A stretch of 64,000 nt of DNA from Rhizomicrobium sp. (lineage in GTDB: Bacteria > Pseudomonadota > Alphaproteobacteria > Micropepsales > Micropepsaceae). The number at the start of each line of letters is the position of its first letter. Position 1 is the first letter of the stretch. The stretch lies in contig JBBCGL010000001.1 of assembly GCA_037200385.1 (NCBI GenBank), forward strand, positions 1,426,001 through 1,490,000, given 5' to 3'. Positions 37,553 to 46,428 of this stretch are shown piece by piece. Both the position numbers and the translations under genes were made by a program. Under the pieces are notes generated by a model. That model saw only the letters and a list, made by a program, of their open reading frames with translations, did no database searches and had not been told where the DNA came from.

Positions 37553-39822
37553 CAGGGCTTCAGCGTCGCGGCGTCGAGCGTGGCGGTTCCCACAAGCGCG
37601 AGATCGGCGGACGAGGTGCCGACCGCGACGCGGTAGCCGCCGCCCGCGATCCGCCACAGATCGGCCGCGTCGTCGAACGCCGCGATAGTCCGCAGATCGG
37701 CGGTGACCGACACGTCGCGTTTCTCGCCGGGCTTGAGCATCACCTTGGTCCATCCCACAAGCCGGGCGACGGCGCCCGAGGCAGGCGGTGTCGCATAGAC
37801 TTGCGCGGTCTGCCAGCCGGCGCGCTTGCCGGTATTGGCGATGGTGAAGTGGACCGTCAGGACGGCGCCGCCGGAAACCGACAGATCGCGCAGCGCAAAG
37901 CTCGTATAGGAGAGGCCGAAGCCGAAGGGAAAGAGCGGCTTCTGGTTCTGCTGCGCGAACCAGCGATAGCCGACATTCGCGCCCTCGCGGTAGTCCACTT
38001 CGAGGCCGGCCGGCGGCTTGCTGGGCTGGAACGGGTCGGAGACGATGCCGGCGCCGGGGATCTGCGGCCGCGGCAACTGATCCTCGCTCGCCGGGAAGGT
38101 GATCGGCAGACGCCCAGCCGGGTCGACCTTGCCGAAGAGCACATTGGCGATGGCGGCGCTGCCGCTGTTGCCGGCATACCAGGTCTCGACCACGGCGGAG
38201 ACCGACGACAGCCACGGCATCAGCACGGGACCACCCGTCTCCAGCACGACCACGACGTGAGGATTGGCCGCGGCGAGCGCCGCGATGAGTTCGTCCTGAT
38301 GCTCGTGCAGCGACAGGTCGCGCACGTCTTCGCCCTCCGTCATCCACTGGACGGCGAACACGACGACGACGTCCGAGTTACGGGCGAGCGCCACGGCCTT
38401 GGCAATGTCGTCGCCCTGCTCGTAACGGACGCGGGCTTGCGGCGCCAGAGCGGCGATCCGCGCCAGCGGCGACGGCGGGCTCAGCATGATCGCCGGCATG
38501 CGGATCAGGCCGAGGCCGGGGAATTGCAGGATGCGACCGCTCAACGGCACTTCGGAATCCGGCGTGTTGCCGACCGGAACGACCTGCGAGGAGCCGCCAC
38601 CGGACAGCACGCCGCGATCCGCATAGCCGCCGATCACGGCAATGCGCTTGGCGCGGCCGGGGAGCGGCAACACGCCGTCATTCTTCAGCAGGACGATGCC
38701 CTGCTCCGCATCGTCCTGCACGGTGACCGCATGGGCTTTGAGATCGGTCGGCTTGACGGTCAGCGGATGGTCGACGAGCCCGGCGGCGAACAGGCTGCGC
38801 ACGATGCGGCGCGCCATGTCGTCGAGCCGCGCCTGCGGAATTTGTCCGTCGGCGAGCGCTTTGCCGAGCGGCGCACCGAAGAAATCCTGGCCGTCGGCGA
38901 TCCACGCCGATTCCTGGTCGAGGCCGGCATTGGCCGAGGCGACCGTGCTGTGCACGGCGCCCCAGTCGGACATCACCCAGCCGGGATAGCCCCAGTCCTG
39001 CTTCAGCACCTTGGTCAGGATGTAGGGATTCTCGCAGCCATAGACGCCGTTGATCTTGTTGTAGGAGCACATGATCGCGCCGGGATGGCCGTGCTCGAGC
39101 GCGATCTCGAAGGCGAGGAGATCGGATTCGCGCGCCGCGGCCCAGTCGATCCTGGCGCTCAGCGCGGTGCGGGCCGTCTCCTGGTCGTTGAGCGCGTAAT
39201 GCTTGGCGGTGGTGATCACGCCTTGCGCCTGGATGCCGCGGATTTCCTCGCCGACGATCGTGCCGGCCAGCAGCGGATCCTCGCCGGCATATTCGAAGGT
39301 GCGGCCGCCGCGCGGCTCGCGCGCCAGGTTCATCGCGCCGCCGAGCACGACATTGTAGCCGCGGTCGCGCGCCTCCTCGCCCAGCACGCTGCCGGCGGCG
39401 AAGGCGATGTCCGGATTCCAGGTCGCGGCGGTGAGCAGGCCGGAAGGCAGCGCCGTCGCCTGGTCGCCCTTGCGCAGATGCAGCTGGTTGGCGATGCCGA
39501 TGCCGGCGTCGCTCTCCTTGATCGCGGGAATGCCGAGACGCGGGATGCCCGCGATGTAGCCGGAGACGCTGGGCAGGTCGGCGGCCGCGACACCGGGCGG
39601 CAGCGGCATGCCCGGCAGCGAGATGCCGAAATAGCCGTTCACCAGTTGCAGCTTCTCGTCCTGCGTCATCGCGGCCAGCACGAGAGCGGCGCGCGCATCG
39701 GGCGACAGCGCGGTGTTCATCCAAGGCTGCGGCGCGGCGGCGTCCTGCGCCCGGGCGGCCGGCAGCGCGGCGGCGATGGCGAGGAAGGCGGTCGCCAGGG
39801 CCGCCTTTGCGAACATTCTCAT
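37552..39822 (-). CDS. GH3 beta-glucosidase, secreted
   Basis: A 756-residue glycoside hydrolase family 3 enzyme. A signal peptide (about 1-25, PAARAQ) is followed by the (beta/alpha)8 domain with KHYALNDQE (about 207-215) and the nucleophile Asp286 in GWVMSDWGAVHS. The second alpha/beta sandwich domain contains the GGPVLMPWL and AVVETWYAGNSG segments, and a fibronectin-III-like domain (about 660-750) ends the chain. It removes terminal beta-glucosyl (or xylosyl) units in the periplasm. Its coupling to a sugar symporter gene and its place in a locus with a GH106 rhamnosidase suggest stepwise attack on rhamnosyl-glucosides such as rutinosides or neohesperidosides. The link is inference. Confidence 0.93.
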   Translation of the reverse strand: MRMFAKAALATAFLAIAAALPAARAQDAAAPQPWMNTALSPDARAALVLAAMTQDEKLQLVNGYFGISLPGMPLPPGVAAADLPSVSGYIAGIPRLGIPAIKESDAGIGIANQLHLRKGDQATALPSGLLTAATWNPDIAFAAGSVLGEEARDRGYNVVLGGAMNLAREPRGGRTFEYAGEDPLLAGTIVGEEIRGIQAQGVITTAKHYALNDQETARTALSARIDWAAARESDLLAFEIALEHGHPGAIMCSYNKINGVYGCENPYILTKVLKQDWGYPGWVMSDWGAVHSTVASANAGLDQESAWIADGQDFFGAPLGKALADGQIPQARLDDMARRIVRSLFAAGLVDHPLTVKPTDLKAHAVTVQDDAEQGIVLLKNDGVLPLPGRAKRIAVIGGYADRGVLSGGGSSQVVPVGNTPDSEVPLSGRILQFPGLGLIRMPAIMLSPPSPLARIAALAPQARVRYEQGDDIAKAVALARNSDVVVVFAVQWMTEGEDVRDLSLHEHQDELIAALAAANPHVVVVLETGGPVLMPWLSSVSAVVETWYAGNSGSAAIANVLFGKVDPAGRLPITFPASEDQLPRPQIPGAGIVSDPFQPSKPPAGLEVDYREGANVGYRWFAQQNQKPLFPFGFGLSYTSFALRDLSVSGGAVLTVHFTIANTGKRAGWQTAQVYATPPASGAVARLVGWTKVMLKPGEKRDVSVTADLRTIAAFDDAADLWRIAGGGYRVAVGTSSADLALVGTATLDAATLKP

Positions 39823-39864
39823 TGCGAAAGACCTCGTGCGGATGGGAGCGGATTCGATGGACGT

Positions 39865-40926
39865 CTATGGCTTGCGGGAAGCGAGATGATGCGACCAGAA
39901 GCGGGCGATCTCGGCGTAAGCGGCTTTGCCCTCCGGCGTATTCGCCATGTAGGTCTGGAAGACATGCGTCATGCCTTCATAAATGTCGAGCTGTGCGTCG
40001 CCGCCCGCCGCCTTGACCGCCTGGTAGAAGCGCACGGAATCGCTCAGCAGGATCTCGCGCGTGCCGACCTGGAGCAGCACCGGCGGGAAGCCTTTGGTGA
40101 AATCGCCGTAGATCGGCGAGACATAGGGGTTCTTCCATTCTGTGGGATCGGCATAGGCCTTGAGCCCGTTGATCAGGTCTTCGCGGTTCGCGAGCGCGGG
40201 ATCGGCGTCGGCGAGCGTCGTTTCGGTGTCGCCGTTCAGGTTGAAGTCGACGCAGGGCGAAAGCAGCAGGACGGCGCCGGGCATCGGCAGGCCCTGGTCG
40301 CGCAGCTTGAGCACGCTGGCCGGCACGATGTTGCCGCCCGCGGAATCGCCGAACATGCCGATGTCCTGTGCCTTGTAGCCCTCGGCGAGCACGGACTTGT
40401 AGACCGCGATCACCTGGTCGGTGACGGTGTTCCATTTGCCGCGCGGCGCGAGCGTATAGTCGATCGACAGCACGCGGCGCCCGGTGGCGATCGCCATGTC
40501 GATGTCCATGCCGATGGAGGAACGCGCCGAGCCCTGGATGAAGCCGCCGCCATGGACGCGGATCAGCACCGTGCCGTCGTCCTTATATTGCGGCGGGGTG
40601 GTCTCCAGCACGCCGACGCCGCCCAGATGCCGGGTCGTCGCGGCGGCGCCGCGCGCCTTCAGCAATGCGTCCGCCTGCGATTCCGGACCGGCGACGATGG
40701 CCGCGTTGCGCGCGTCGAACTCCGCCTGTGTCCTGGGGATTTTCACCAGCTTGCGGCGCGCGGCGACGCCGGGCAGCAGCGCCTCGAAGATCGCATGGGC
40801 CTGCGGCGAGATCGCGGAGGGGATGACCTCGCGCAGCGCGCCACCGGTCGCAGGTTCTGCGGCGGACGGCAGCGCCCAGAGCGTCATCAATGCGAAAGCC
40901 GCCGCACCGCGGAAGACCCGATCCAT
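39865..40926 (-). CDS. Secreted alpha/beta hydrolase, HSL-type esterase
   Basis: A 353-residue esterase with a signal peptide (about 1-23, PSAAEP). HGGG is at residues 125-128, and Ser195 is in GDSAG (193-197). The acid lies in VGTREILLSDS, and the His in MTHVFQTY. It is a clear paralogue of the enzyme at 25263-26330: the two bracket the rhamnose core and share most of their blocks, so they may act on different acyl positions. It is the first gene of an operon with the GH3 glucosidase (42 bases downstream) and the FucP-type symporter. A GATC-N6-GATC site lies about 110 bases upstream. Confidence 0.9.
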   Translation of the reverse strand: MDRVFRGAAAFALMTLWALPSAAEPATGGALREVIPSAISPQAHAIFEALLPGVAARRKLVKIPRTQAEFDARNAAIVAGPESQADALLKARGAAATTRHLGGVGVLETTPPQYKDDGTVLIRVHGGGFIQGSARSSIGMDIDMAIATGRRVLSIDYTLAPRGKWNTVTDQVIAVYKSVLAEGYKAQDIGMFGDSAGGNIVPASVLKLRDQGLPMPGAVLLLSPCVDFNLNGDTETTLADADPALANREDLINGLKAYADPTEWKNPYVSPIYGDFTKGFPPVLLQVGTREILLSDSVRFYQAVKAAGGDAQLDIYEGMTHVFQTYMANTPEGKAAYAEIARFWSHHLASRKP

Positions 40927-41036
40927 CTGCGTCGCCCCTGTCCGTCTTTCATGGGCGCGATACGCCCATGTGCGATGCGCCGGTTTTCCGGCCGCAACCT
41001 TACATTCTCAAAACCAGTCACAATGTCAATATTGTC

Positions 41037-41050
41037 GATCAAAATCGATC
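41037..41050. promoter_or_regulatory. GATC-N6-GATC operator-like site (esterase-glucosidase promoter)
   Basis: CGATCAAAATCGATCAAC, with GATC at 41037 and 41047, in an AT-rich gap that also carries GTCAATATTGTC (41025-41036). It is upstream of the esterase-GH3-FucP operon and after the end of the preceding gene. Confidence 0.6.
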
Positions 41051-41064
41051 AACGCCTGTGCCGA

Positions 41065-42078
41065 CTATTTCTCCTTGAGAAAGCCCTCGGTGTCCAGCCA
41101 GCCATAGAACGCGCCGATCCAGTTGGAACTGCCCAGGCTGTCCTTCGTCATGCCCAGGCCATGGCCGCCCTTGGCCCACATATGGAGCTCCGCCGGATGG
41201 CCTGCCGCGATCCAGCGCGTATAGGTCTGCGGCATGCCCCAGGAGATCGGATCGTCGCTGGCCGCGGCGAGGAACAACGGCGGCGCATGGGCCGGCAGGG
41301 GTACCTTCGGCGACAGCGAATAATACAGCGGCGCCGCGAAATCCGGCATGTCCTCGGCGCTCGCGGTGGTCAGCACGCCATACGTCACCATCGAGCCGGC
41401 CGAGAAACCCATGAAGCCGATCCGGTCCTTCGCGATGCCCCATTGCGCCGCGTGCCCCCGCACCAGCTTCATCGCACGCACCCCGTCGGCCGCGGCATAG
41501 GGCGGCCAGTCGAACATGCTTGCCGGTGTATCGGCGCCGGCCGGATCGGGACCGCCGGCAAGGGAGATCTCGCCTTTCGCGGCGCGCTCCGACGCGTCCT
41601 TCAGCCGTCCGGCATACTGCATGAAGGCGAGCAGGAAGCCCGGCGTGCTGTCGGGCATCTTCACCGTGCGGTATTTGAGCACGAAAGCGGCGATGCCGTG
41701 CGCCGCCAGCCAGCGTGCGATGTTGGTGCCTTCGGCGTCGATGTTGAGGAAGCGGAAGCCGCCGCCCGGCGCGACGATCACCGCAGTGCCGGTCGCCTTC
41801 TTGGGATCGGGGAAATAGGCCGTCAGCGTCGGCCGCACGACATTATAGACCGCATGCGTGCCCAGCATGGAGAGGTCGTTCTGCTCCTGAGTCCAGTTCT
41901 CGGAGCCCGGCGCGACGCCGGGCCAGATCGCGAATTCCTGCGGCGTGGTCGGATCCGGCTTCACATTGTCCACGATCACGCTGGTCGAGCTTTCGGATGC
42001 CGAGCAGGCCGCGCCCGCCAGAGACAGCACAACAACACAGCCCAGCGCCGCCGCAAAGCTTCCGATCCGCCGTCTCAT
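41065..42078 (-). CDS. Secreted alpha/beta hydrolase, carbohydrate-esterase-like
   Basis: A 337-residue hydrolase of the dienelactone-hydrolase/acetylxylan-esterase group. It has an N-terminal export signal (about 1-25; the Cys25 after GAA is only a weak lipobox), PGGGFRFLNIDAEGTNIARWL (104-124), Ser226 in GFSAG (224-228), and a terminal His in AKGGHGLGM. Members deacetylate sugars or glucuronoyl esters in the periplasm. ATG at 42078 follows GGTGGAG; an ATG five codons upstream is possible. It is 25 bases after the CocE-like gene in the same operon. A role in removing acetyl groups from sugars at this locus is inferred. Confidence 0.85.
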   Translation of the reverse strand: MRRRIGSFAAALGCVVVLSLAGAACSASESSTSVIVDNVKPDPTTPQEFAIWPGVAPGSENWTQEQNDLSMLGTHAVYNVVRPTLTAYFPDPKKATGTAVIVAPGGGFRFLNIDAEGTNIARWLAAHGIAAFVLKYRTVKMPDSTPGFLLAFMQYAGRLKDASERAAKGEISLAGGPDPAGADTPASMFDWPPYAAADGVRAMKLVRGHAAQWGIAKDRIGFMGFSAGSMVTYGVLTTASAEDMPDFAAPLYYSLSPKVPLPAHAPPLFLAAASDDPISWGMPQTYTRWIAAGHPAELHMWAKGGHGLGMTKDSLGSSNWIGAFYGWLDTEGFLKEK

Positions 42079-42103
42079 CCGTTTCTCCACCATGGGTCGT
42101 CCG

Positions 42104-43882
42104 CTATTTCGCGAAAGGAATCTCGAGCGCGCCGCCATAGAGCGTCTGCCGCGCGACGACCGGGCTCGCGGCCGTGCTCCACAGCCCTGCCCGGTTGGGA
42201 TGGGCGTTGAACACCGGGAAGTTCGAGGAGGAGACGTCGAGCCGCAGCCGCGACCCGGCATGCATCTGCCAGGCGATCGGCGTCAGCGCGAAATCGACCT
42301 CGACCTTGTCGCCAGGCCGATAGACCAGCCGGCGCACCGCGCCGTTGCGCAGGCCGAGCGTGCTGATGTCGTCGCGGATGTTGAAGACATGGCCGTCGGC
42401 GAAATGCTCGGAGAGTTTCACGGTGAAGGCGGTGTCCGGCGCATCGCTCGCCACCAGCAGCTTGACTTGCATACCGCCCGAGATCAGCTGCGCCGTCGGA
42501 AAGACCGCCGACGCGAAGGACAGGACGTCGGGCCGGCCGCACAGATCGTTCTTCTGCTCGGCCACGGCGGACGGCACCAAGCTCGTGGAGAGCGAATAGG
42601 AGGTGCCGCGCGTCGGCACGGGATTGCGCGGATCGTAGCGGTAGGCGGCGGACGCGGATGCGGCCGGCGGCCGCGCCGATAGCGCGCCACGCTCGCAACC
42701 ATGCGAGGCGGCGATCTTGTCCAGATAAAGCGTGCGGGGCTGCGTCGCGCCGGGCCAGTCGGCATAGTGCTGCCAGCGGTCCGCGCCGTTGACATAGACA
42801 TGATAGCCCGGCGCGAGCGAAGCCGGCAGCGGCTTGTCTTTGAGGAAATGATCGAACCAGGCGATGATGTCGGCGAAATAGCGGCGGTTCGGATGGTCCA
42901 CCTTCAGATCGCCCGGCGCGCCGCCATGCTCGCCGGGGCCGAGATAGAGCACGCTCTGCGCGCGCGTCGGCAGGCGGCGGAACGTGTCCAGCATGCCGGG
43001 CAGGAAGAAGTCGTAGCTGCGGCCGAACATCAGCACCGGGACGTGCACGCCCTTGTAGGACTCGCGGATCGCGTCATAGGTCGGCGAATGCCAATAGGCG
43101 TCGCCCTTTTCGGGATGCAGCAGGTAGTCGTGATAGGATGCCCAGGAGGCGCGGAAGTCGTCGGGATCGACGGCGACCGCCGGAATCTTTCCCGCGATCC
43201 TGTCCTTCCAATGATCCTGCGCGGTGAAGGACTTCCAGAGCGGCTGGGACAGGCCCGCCGACCACAGCCCGACGATGCCCTGCACGAACATGCCGTTGTG
43301 GTAGATCATCTGGTACATGTCGCCATGCGAGACGCCGGCAACGAAGGTCTTCACCTCGGGGCGCAGCTTGTCCGCCATCGCCCATTGGACGAGACCGAGA
43401 TAGGACTCGCCCCACAGCGCGAGCTTCCGGTTCTGCCAGGATTGGGTCAGGATCCAGTCGATCGTGTCGAGGCCATCATTGCGCTCGTTGAGCAGCGGAT
43501 ACCAGGCGCCGCCCGAGCCGAAACGGCCGCGCACGTCCTGGTGCACGCAGGCATAGCCGTAATGCACGAAGATCCGGCAGGAGAGGAATTTGGTGAGCTC
43601 GTAAGGATCGCGCACCAGGATGACCGGCCACGGCCCCCTGCCTTGCGGCAGATAGATGTGCGTCTCGAGCCGCACGCCGTCGCGCATGCGGACCTGGACG
43701 GTCTGCGCCGGCTGCGCTTCGGTCGTCTCGGGCGGCATGTCCGCGAAGCGGTCCGCCATGACGCGGTGGATGGCGGCGTCCATCAGCCAATTGGCGAGCG
43801 GCGCCCAGGTGACATAGCCCAGCACCACCAGCGCGGCACAGATGGAAAGCGCGATGACGCGCCTGCGCCGCTTCGCCGTCAT
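42104..43882 (-). CDS. CocE/NonD-family hydrolase (S15 type), membrane-anchored or exported
   Basis: A 592-residue protein with one N-terminal hydrophobic helix (about 9-25), then an alpha/beta hydrolase domain with RDPYELTKF, VHQDVRGRFGSGG (114-126), nucleophile Ser160 in GESYLG, and a C-terminal jelly-roll domain (VNGADRWQHYADWPG to the end) typical of cocaine esterase and X-Pro dipeptidyl peptidases. It hydrolyses an ester or amide; most CocE-like proteins are esterases with bulky aromatic acyl groups. Start: ATG at 43882, nine bases after GGGAGA; GTG at 43891 is too close to that site. It is the first gene of an operon with the carbohydrate esterase and has triple GATC repeats upstream. 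Confidence 0.87.
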   Translation of the reverse strand: MTAKRRRRVIALSICAALVVLGYVTWAPLANWLMDAAIHRVMADRFADMPPETTEAQPAQTVQVRMRDGVRLETHIYLPQGRGPWPVILVRDPYELTKFLSCRIFVHYGYACVHQDVRGRFGSGGAWYPLLNERNDGLDTIDWILTQSWQNRKLALWGESYLGLVQWAMADKLRPEVKTFVAGVSHGDMYQMIYHNGMFVQGIVGLWSAGLSQPLWKSFTAQDHWKDRIAGKIPAVAVDPDDFRASWASYHDYLLHPEKGDAYWHSPTYDAIRESYKGVHVPVLMFGRSYDFFLPGMLDTFRRLPTRAQSVLYLGPGEHGGAPGDLKVDHPNRRYFADIIAWFDHFLKDKPLPASLAPGYHVYVNGADRWQHYADWPGATQPRTLYLDKIAASHGCERGALSARPPAASASAAYRYDPRNPVPTRGTSYSLSTSLVPSAVAEQKNDLCGRPDVLSFASAVFPTAQLISGGMQVKLLVASDAPDTAFTVKLSEHFADGHVFNIRDDISTLGLRNGAVRRLVYRPGDKVEVDFALTPIAWQMHAGSRLRLDVSSSNFPVFNAHPNRAGLWSTAASPVVARQTLYGGALEIPFAK

Positions 43883-43934
43883 GATGTGCACTCTCCCGAA
43901 CCCAGACGGCGGACAATAGCCGGTGCGCGGTTAA

Positions 43935-43958
43935 GATCAATCCTGATCGAAATTGATC
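43935..43958. promoter_or_regulatory. Triple GATC repeat at 10-base period (CocE promoter)
   Basis: GATC at 43935, 43945 and 43955 (GATCAATCCTGATC, then GAAATTGATC), about 55 bases upstream of the CocE-like start. Three sites in phase on one face of the helix suggest cooperative binding. Confidence 0.65.
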
Positions 43959-43999
43959 CATAAGGGCCCGCATAGCCAATGCGGGCCCGCGCGGGCAGC

Positions 44000-46267
44000 T
44001 CAGAACCGCAATCCGACCGTCGCCCCGACACGGCGGAAGGAATCCTGGGTGAAGACCTGGCTGTAGTCGCCTGCACCACCGAAGGGCGTGCCGAACAGGA
44101 TGCCGGGATAGCGCTGGTCGAGCAGGTTCTTCGCCCAGATCGAAGCATGCCAGCGTCCGTCCTCGCTCTCGACACCGAGTTCCGCGCCCAGGATGCCGAG
44201 CGCCGGCATGAGCGTGTTCGGATCGCCATTGCTCGAGAAGTTGATGGCGCTGCGCCAGGAGTAATTGCCCGAGATATAGCCGGTGACGCCTTCGGTGAGC
44301 GCGTGCTCGTAGCGGGCCACGAGGTTGTATTTCCAGCGCGGCGCGCCGGAGAGCGAACGGCCCGAGACATTGACCGCCGTTCCCACCGGCAGATGGGTGA
44401 CCGGATCGAACACGACCTGGCAGTCATGCGCCCCGGTGCCGATGGGCTGGCCCGGATAACAGGAAACGCCGCCGAAATCGGAATATTCGGTGTTGAGATA
44501 GGCGAGCCCCGCGTTGAGGAAGAGGCCCTCGATCGGCACCGCGGTCGCGTCGAGCTCGACGCCGTTGGTCTTGAGCGCGCCCGCATTGGTGGTGCGGAAC
44601 ACGGCGGGCGTGATCGACTCGTCGACGATCTGCGCCTGGTAGTCGTGGAAGGTCTCGTCGAACAGCGCGACGTCGAGCACGAGCCGGTTGTCGAGGAACG
44701 CGCCCTTGAGGCCGAGCTCGTAGTCCATCGGGATCTCCGGCCGCGCCGCCTGGCTGATGGAGGGGCTGGTGATGCCGGTCTGATTGAAGCCGGGGCCCTT
44801 GTAGCCGCGCGCCGCTGTGAAATAGGCCATCACGCGATCGCTGATGTCGTATTGGGTACCGAGGCGCCACGAGAAATTGTCTGCGGTCACGGAGTCGTCG
44901 ATCAGCACGGAGGGCTGCACCGGAAGGAACAGGCCCGGCTGGGTGAACTGGTCGAAATGCAGCGACACCCGGTCATGGGTGTAGCGGCCGCCGGCGATCA
45001 GGCGCCAGCCGTCCAGGATGTGGTAAGTGCCCTGCGCGAAGACCGCGACGCTCTCGGTGCGCGACGAGCTGTCGATCGCGGTGTCGGCCTGGAAGCCCGG
45101 GGGCAGCGGCAGCCCGAACGTGCCGGCCTGGTCGCTGTCCTGCGTGTCCTTCAGATTGAAGTAGTAGACGCCGGCGACGTATTCGAACGTCTCGCCCGCC
45201 GGCGAGGTGACGCGCAGTTCCTGGGTGAACTCGTTGGTGTCCTGGTTCGCCGTGTTGGTGTTGAGGATGTTGATCGGCAGGCTGTCGGAATCGCCGTTGC
45301 TCAGGTCGATGTCGCGGCGATAGGCGGTGATCGAGGTCAGCGTAAGGTCGCCGACCTTCCAGTCGATCTGGCCCGAGATGCCGTAATTGTCGCGGTGCTT
45401 GAACACCGTGCCGTCGATGCAGACCGCGGTGTCGTCGGGCGACGCCGTCACGCCGCAGGCAGCGTGCAGGGTCGCCATCAGGCCGCCCGGCGCGTCCTTG
45501 TAGGGCGACCAGGTGACCGCCGCGTTCTGGTGCTCGTAATCGGCGATGATCGTGATGGTGAGGTCGGCGGTGGGCTCCCACAGCAGCTTGCCCCGCGTGC
45601 CCCATTCGTCGTTGCCATTGAAATGCCGGCTGTCGACGGTGTTGTGCAGCACGCCGCCGAGCTGGTTGTCATAGCCGCCGATCCGAAGCGCCAGCGTATC
45701 CGACAGCGGCACGTTCGCCGTGGCGTCGTACTGGCCATAGCCGCCCTCGCCATAGCTGGCATTGGCGATGAACTGGTAGCCGTCGAGGTTCGGCGCGTTG
45801 GTCGTGATGTTGAGGAGGCCCGACGAGGCGTTCTTGCCGAACAGCATGCCCTGCGGCCCGCGCAGCACCTCGACCTGCGAGATGTCGTAAAAGCTCCCCA
45901 GCCCCATTTCCGGCCGGCCGTAGACCACGCCGTCGATCACGGTCGAGACGCTGGGCTCGATGGAATTGGAGAAGGTCGCGGTGCCGACGCCGCGCACCGC
46001 CGTGCCGAAGGGCGTGCTCTCGAAGCTCGGCACCGCGAGCTTGAGCGAGTCGATATTGGTGATGTTCTGGTGCTGCAGCGTGTCGCCCGAGATCACGCTC
46101 ACCGCGACCGGCACGTCCTGCAGGTTTTCGAGGCGCTTTTCGGCGGTGACCACGACCGTCTCGACCTGGACCGAGCCCGCAGAGCTTGCGGCATCGTCCG
46201 CAAGGACTGGCTGCGCGCACACCAAGGCACTGATGCTGGCCGTGGCCAGCAAAGCTTTCCTGAACAT
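44000..46267 (-). CDS. TonB-dependent outer-membrane receptor
   Basis: A 755-residue receptor. Signal peptide (about 1-23, QPVLADD), VETVVVTAEKRLENLQDVPV plug start, RGVGTATFSNSIEPSVSTVIDG, EVLRGPQGMLFGKNASSG, and a barrel ending VGATVGLRF. The start is ATG at 46267, close behind GGGGAAGG; an ATG nine codons upstream would remove the signal-peptide layout and lies within the operator region. It is divergent from the GntR gene and is followed by the CocE-carbohydrate-esterase operon. It probably brings an acylated glycoside or other esterified compound into the periplasm. GATC repeats at 46289-46344 sit in its promoter. Confidence 0.93.
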   Translation of the reverse strand: MFRKALLATASISALVCAQPVLADDAASSAGSVQVETVVVTAEKRLENLQDVPVAVSVISGDTLQHQNITNIDSLKLAVPSFESTPFGTAVRGVGTATFSNSIEPSVSTVIDGVVYGRPEMGLGSFYDISQVEVLRGPQGMLFGKNASSGLLNITTNAPNLDGYQFIANASYGEGGYGQYDATANVPLSDTLALRIGGYDNQLGGVLHNTVDSRHFNGNDEWGTRGKLLWEPTADLTITIIADYEHQNAAVTWSPYKDAPGGLMATLHAACGVTASPDDTAVCIDGTVFKHRDNYGISGQIDWKVGDLTLTSITAYRRDIDLSNGDSDSLPINILNTNTANQDTNEFTQELRVTSPAGETFEYVAGVYYFNLKDTQDSDQAGTFGLPLPPGFQADTAIDSSSRTESVAVFAQGTYHILDGWRLIAGGRYTHDRVSLHFDQFTQPGLFLPVQPSVLIDDSVTADNFSWRLGTQYDISDRVMAYFTAARGYKGPGFNQTGITSPSISQAARPEIPMDYELGLKGAFLDNRLVLDVALFDETFHDYQAQIVDESITPAVFRTTNAGALKTNGVELDATAVPIEGLFLNAGLAYLNTEYSDFGGVSCYPGQPIGTGAHDCQVVFDPVTHLPVGTAVNVSGRSLSGAPRWKYNLVARYEHALTEGVTGYISGNYSWRSAINFSSNGDPNTLMPALGILGAELGVESEDGRWHASIWAKNLLDQRYPGILFGTPFGGAGDYSQVFTQDSFRRVGATVGLRF

Positions 46268-46288
46268 GACCTTCCCCTTCGAATGGCT

Positions 46289-46344
46289 GATCAAAACCGA
46301 TCAGTCCCTGTTCTTGATCCGATCAAAATGGATCGACTTTGATC
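46289..46344. promoter_or_regulatory. Array of GATC repeats in the TonB receptor/GntR divergent promoter
   Basis: GATC at 46289 and 46299, then at 46321, 46331 and 46341, each group at a 10-base period, with one extra out-of-phase copy at 46316. AT-rich TAATATATT follows (46350-46358), a possible -10 for the GntR gene. It is the densest copy of the motif in the window. Confidence 0.7.
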
Positions 46345-46428
46345 AAAAATAATATATTCTTTGTCGGCTTGCAACGGAATAATCGATTTTCCTGCGATGT
46401 TGGAGCGGGGCTGAGGGTGCAAGGTGAT

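Noticed and set aside
37513-42210. Plus-strand open frame of about 1560 codons opposite the glucosidase and esterase genes
   Set aside because: It crosses several real genes and promoters on the other strand, and its composition is that of an antisense shadow with no recognisable fold.
46289-46344. GATC array as Dam methylation or replication-origin (DnaA/SeqA) sites
   Set aside because: The 10-base period recurs upstream of several catabolic genes, no DnaA boxes or origin genes are near, and alphaproteobacteria usually methylate GANTC rather than GATC.
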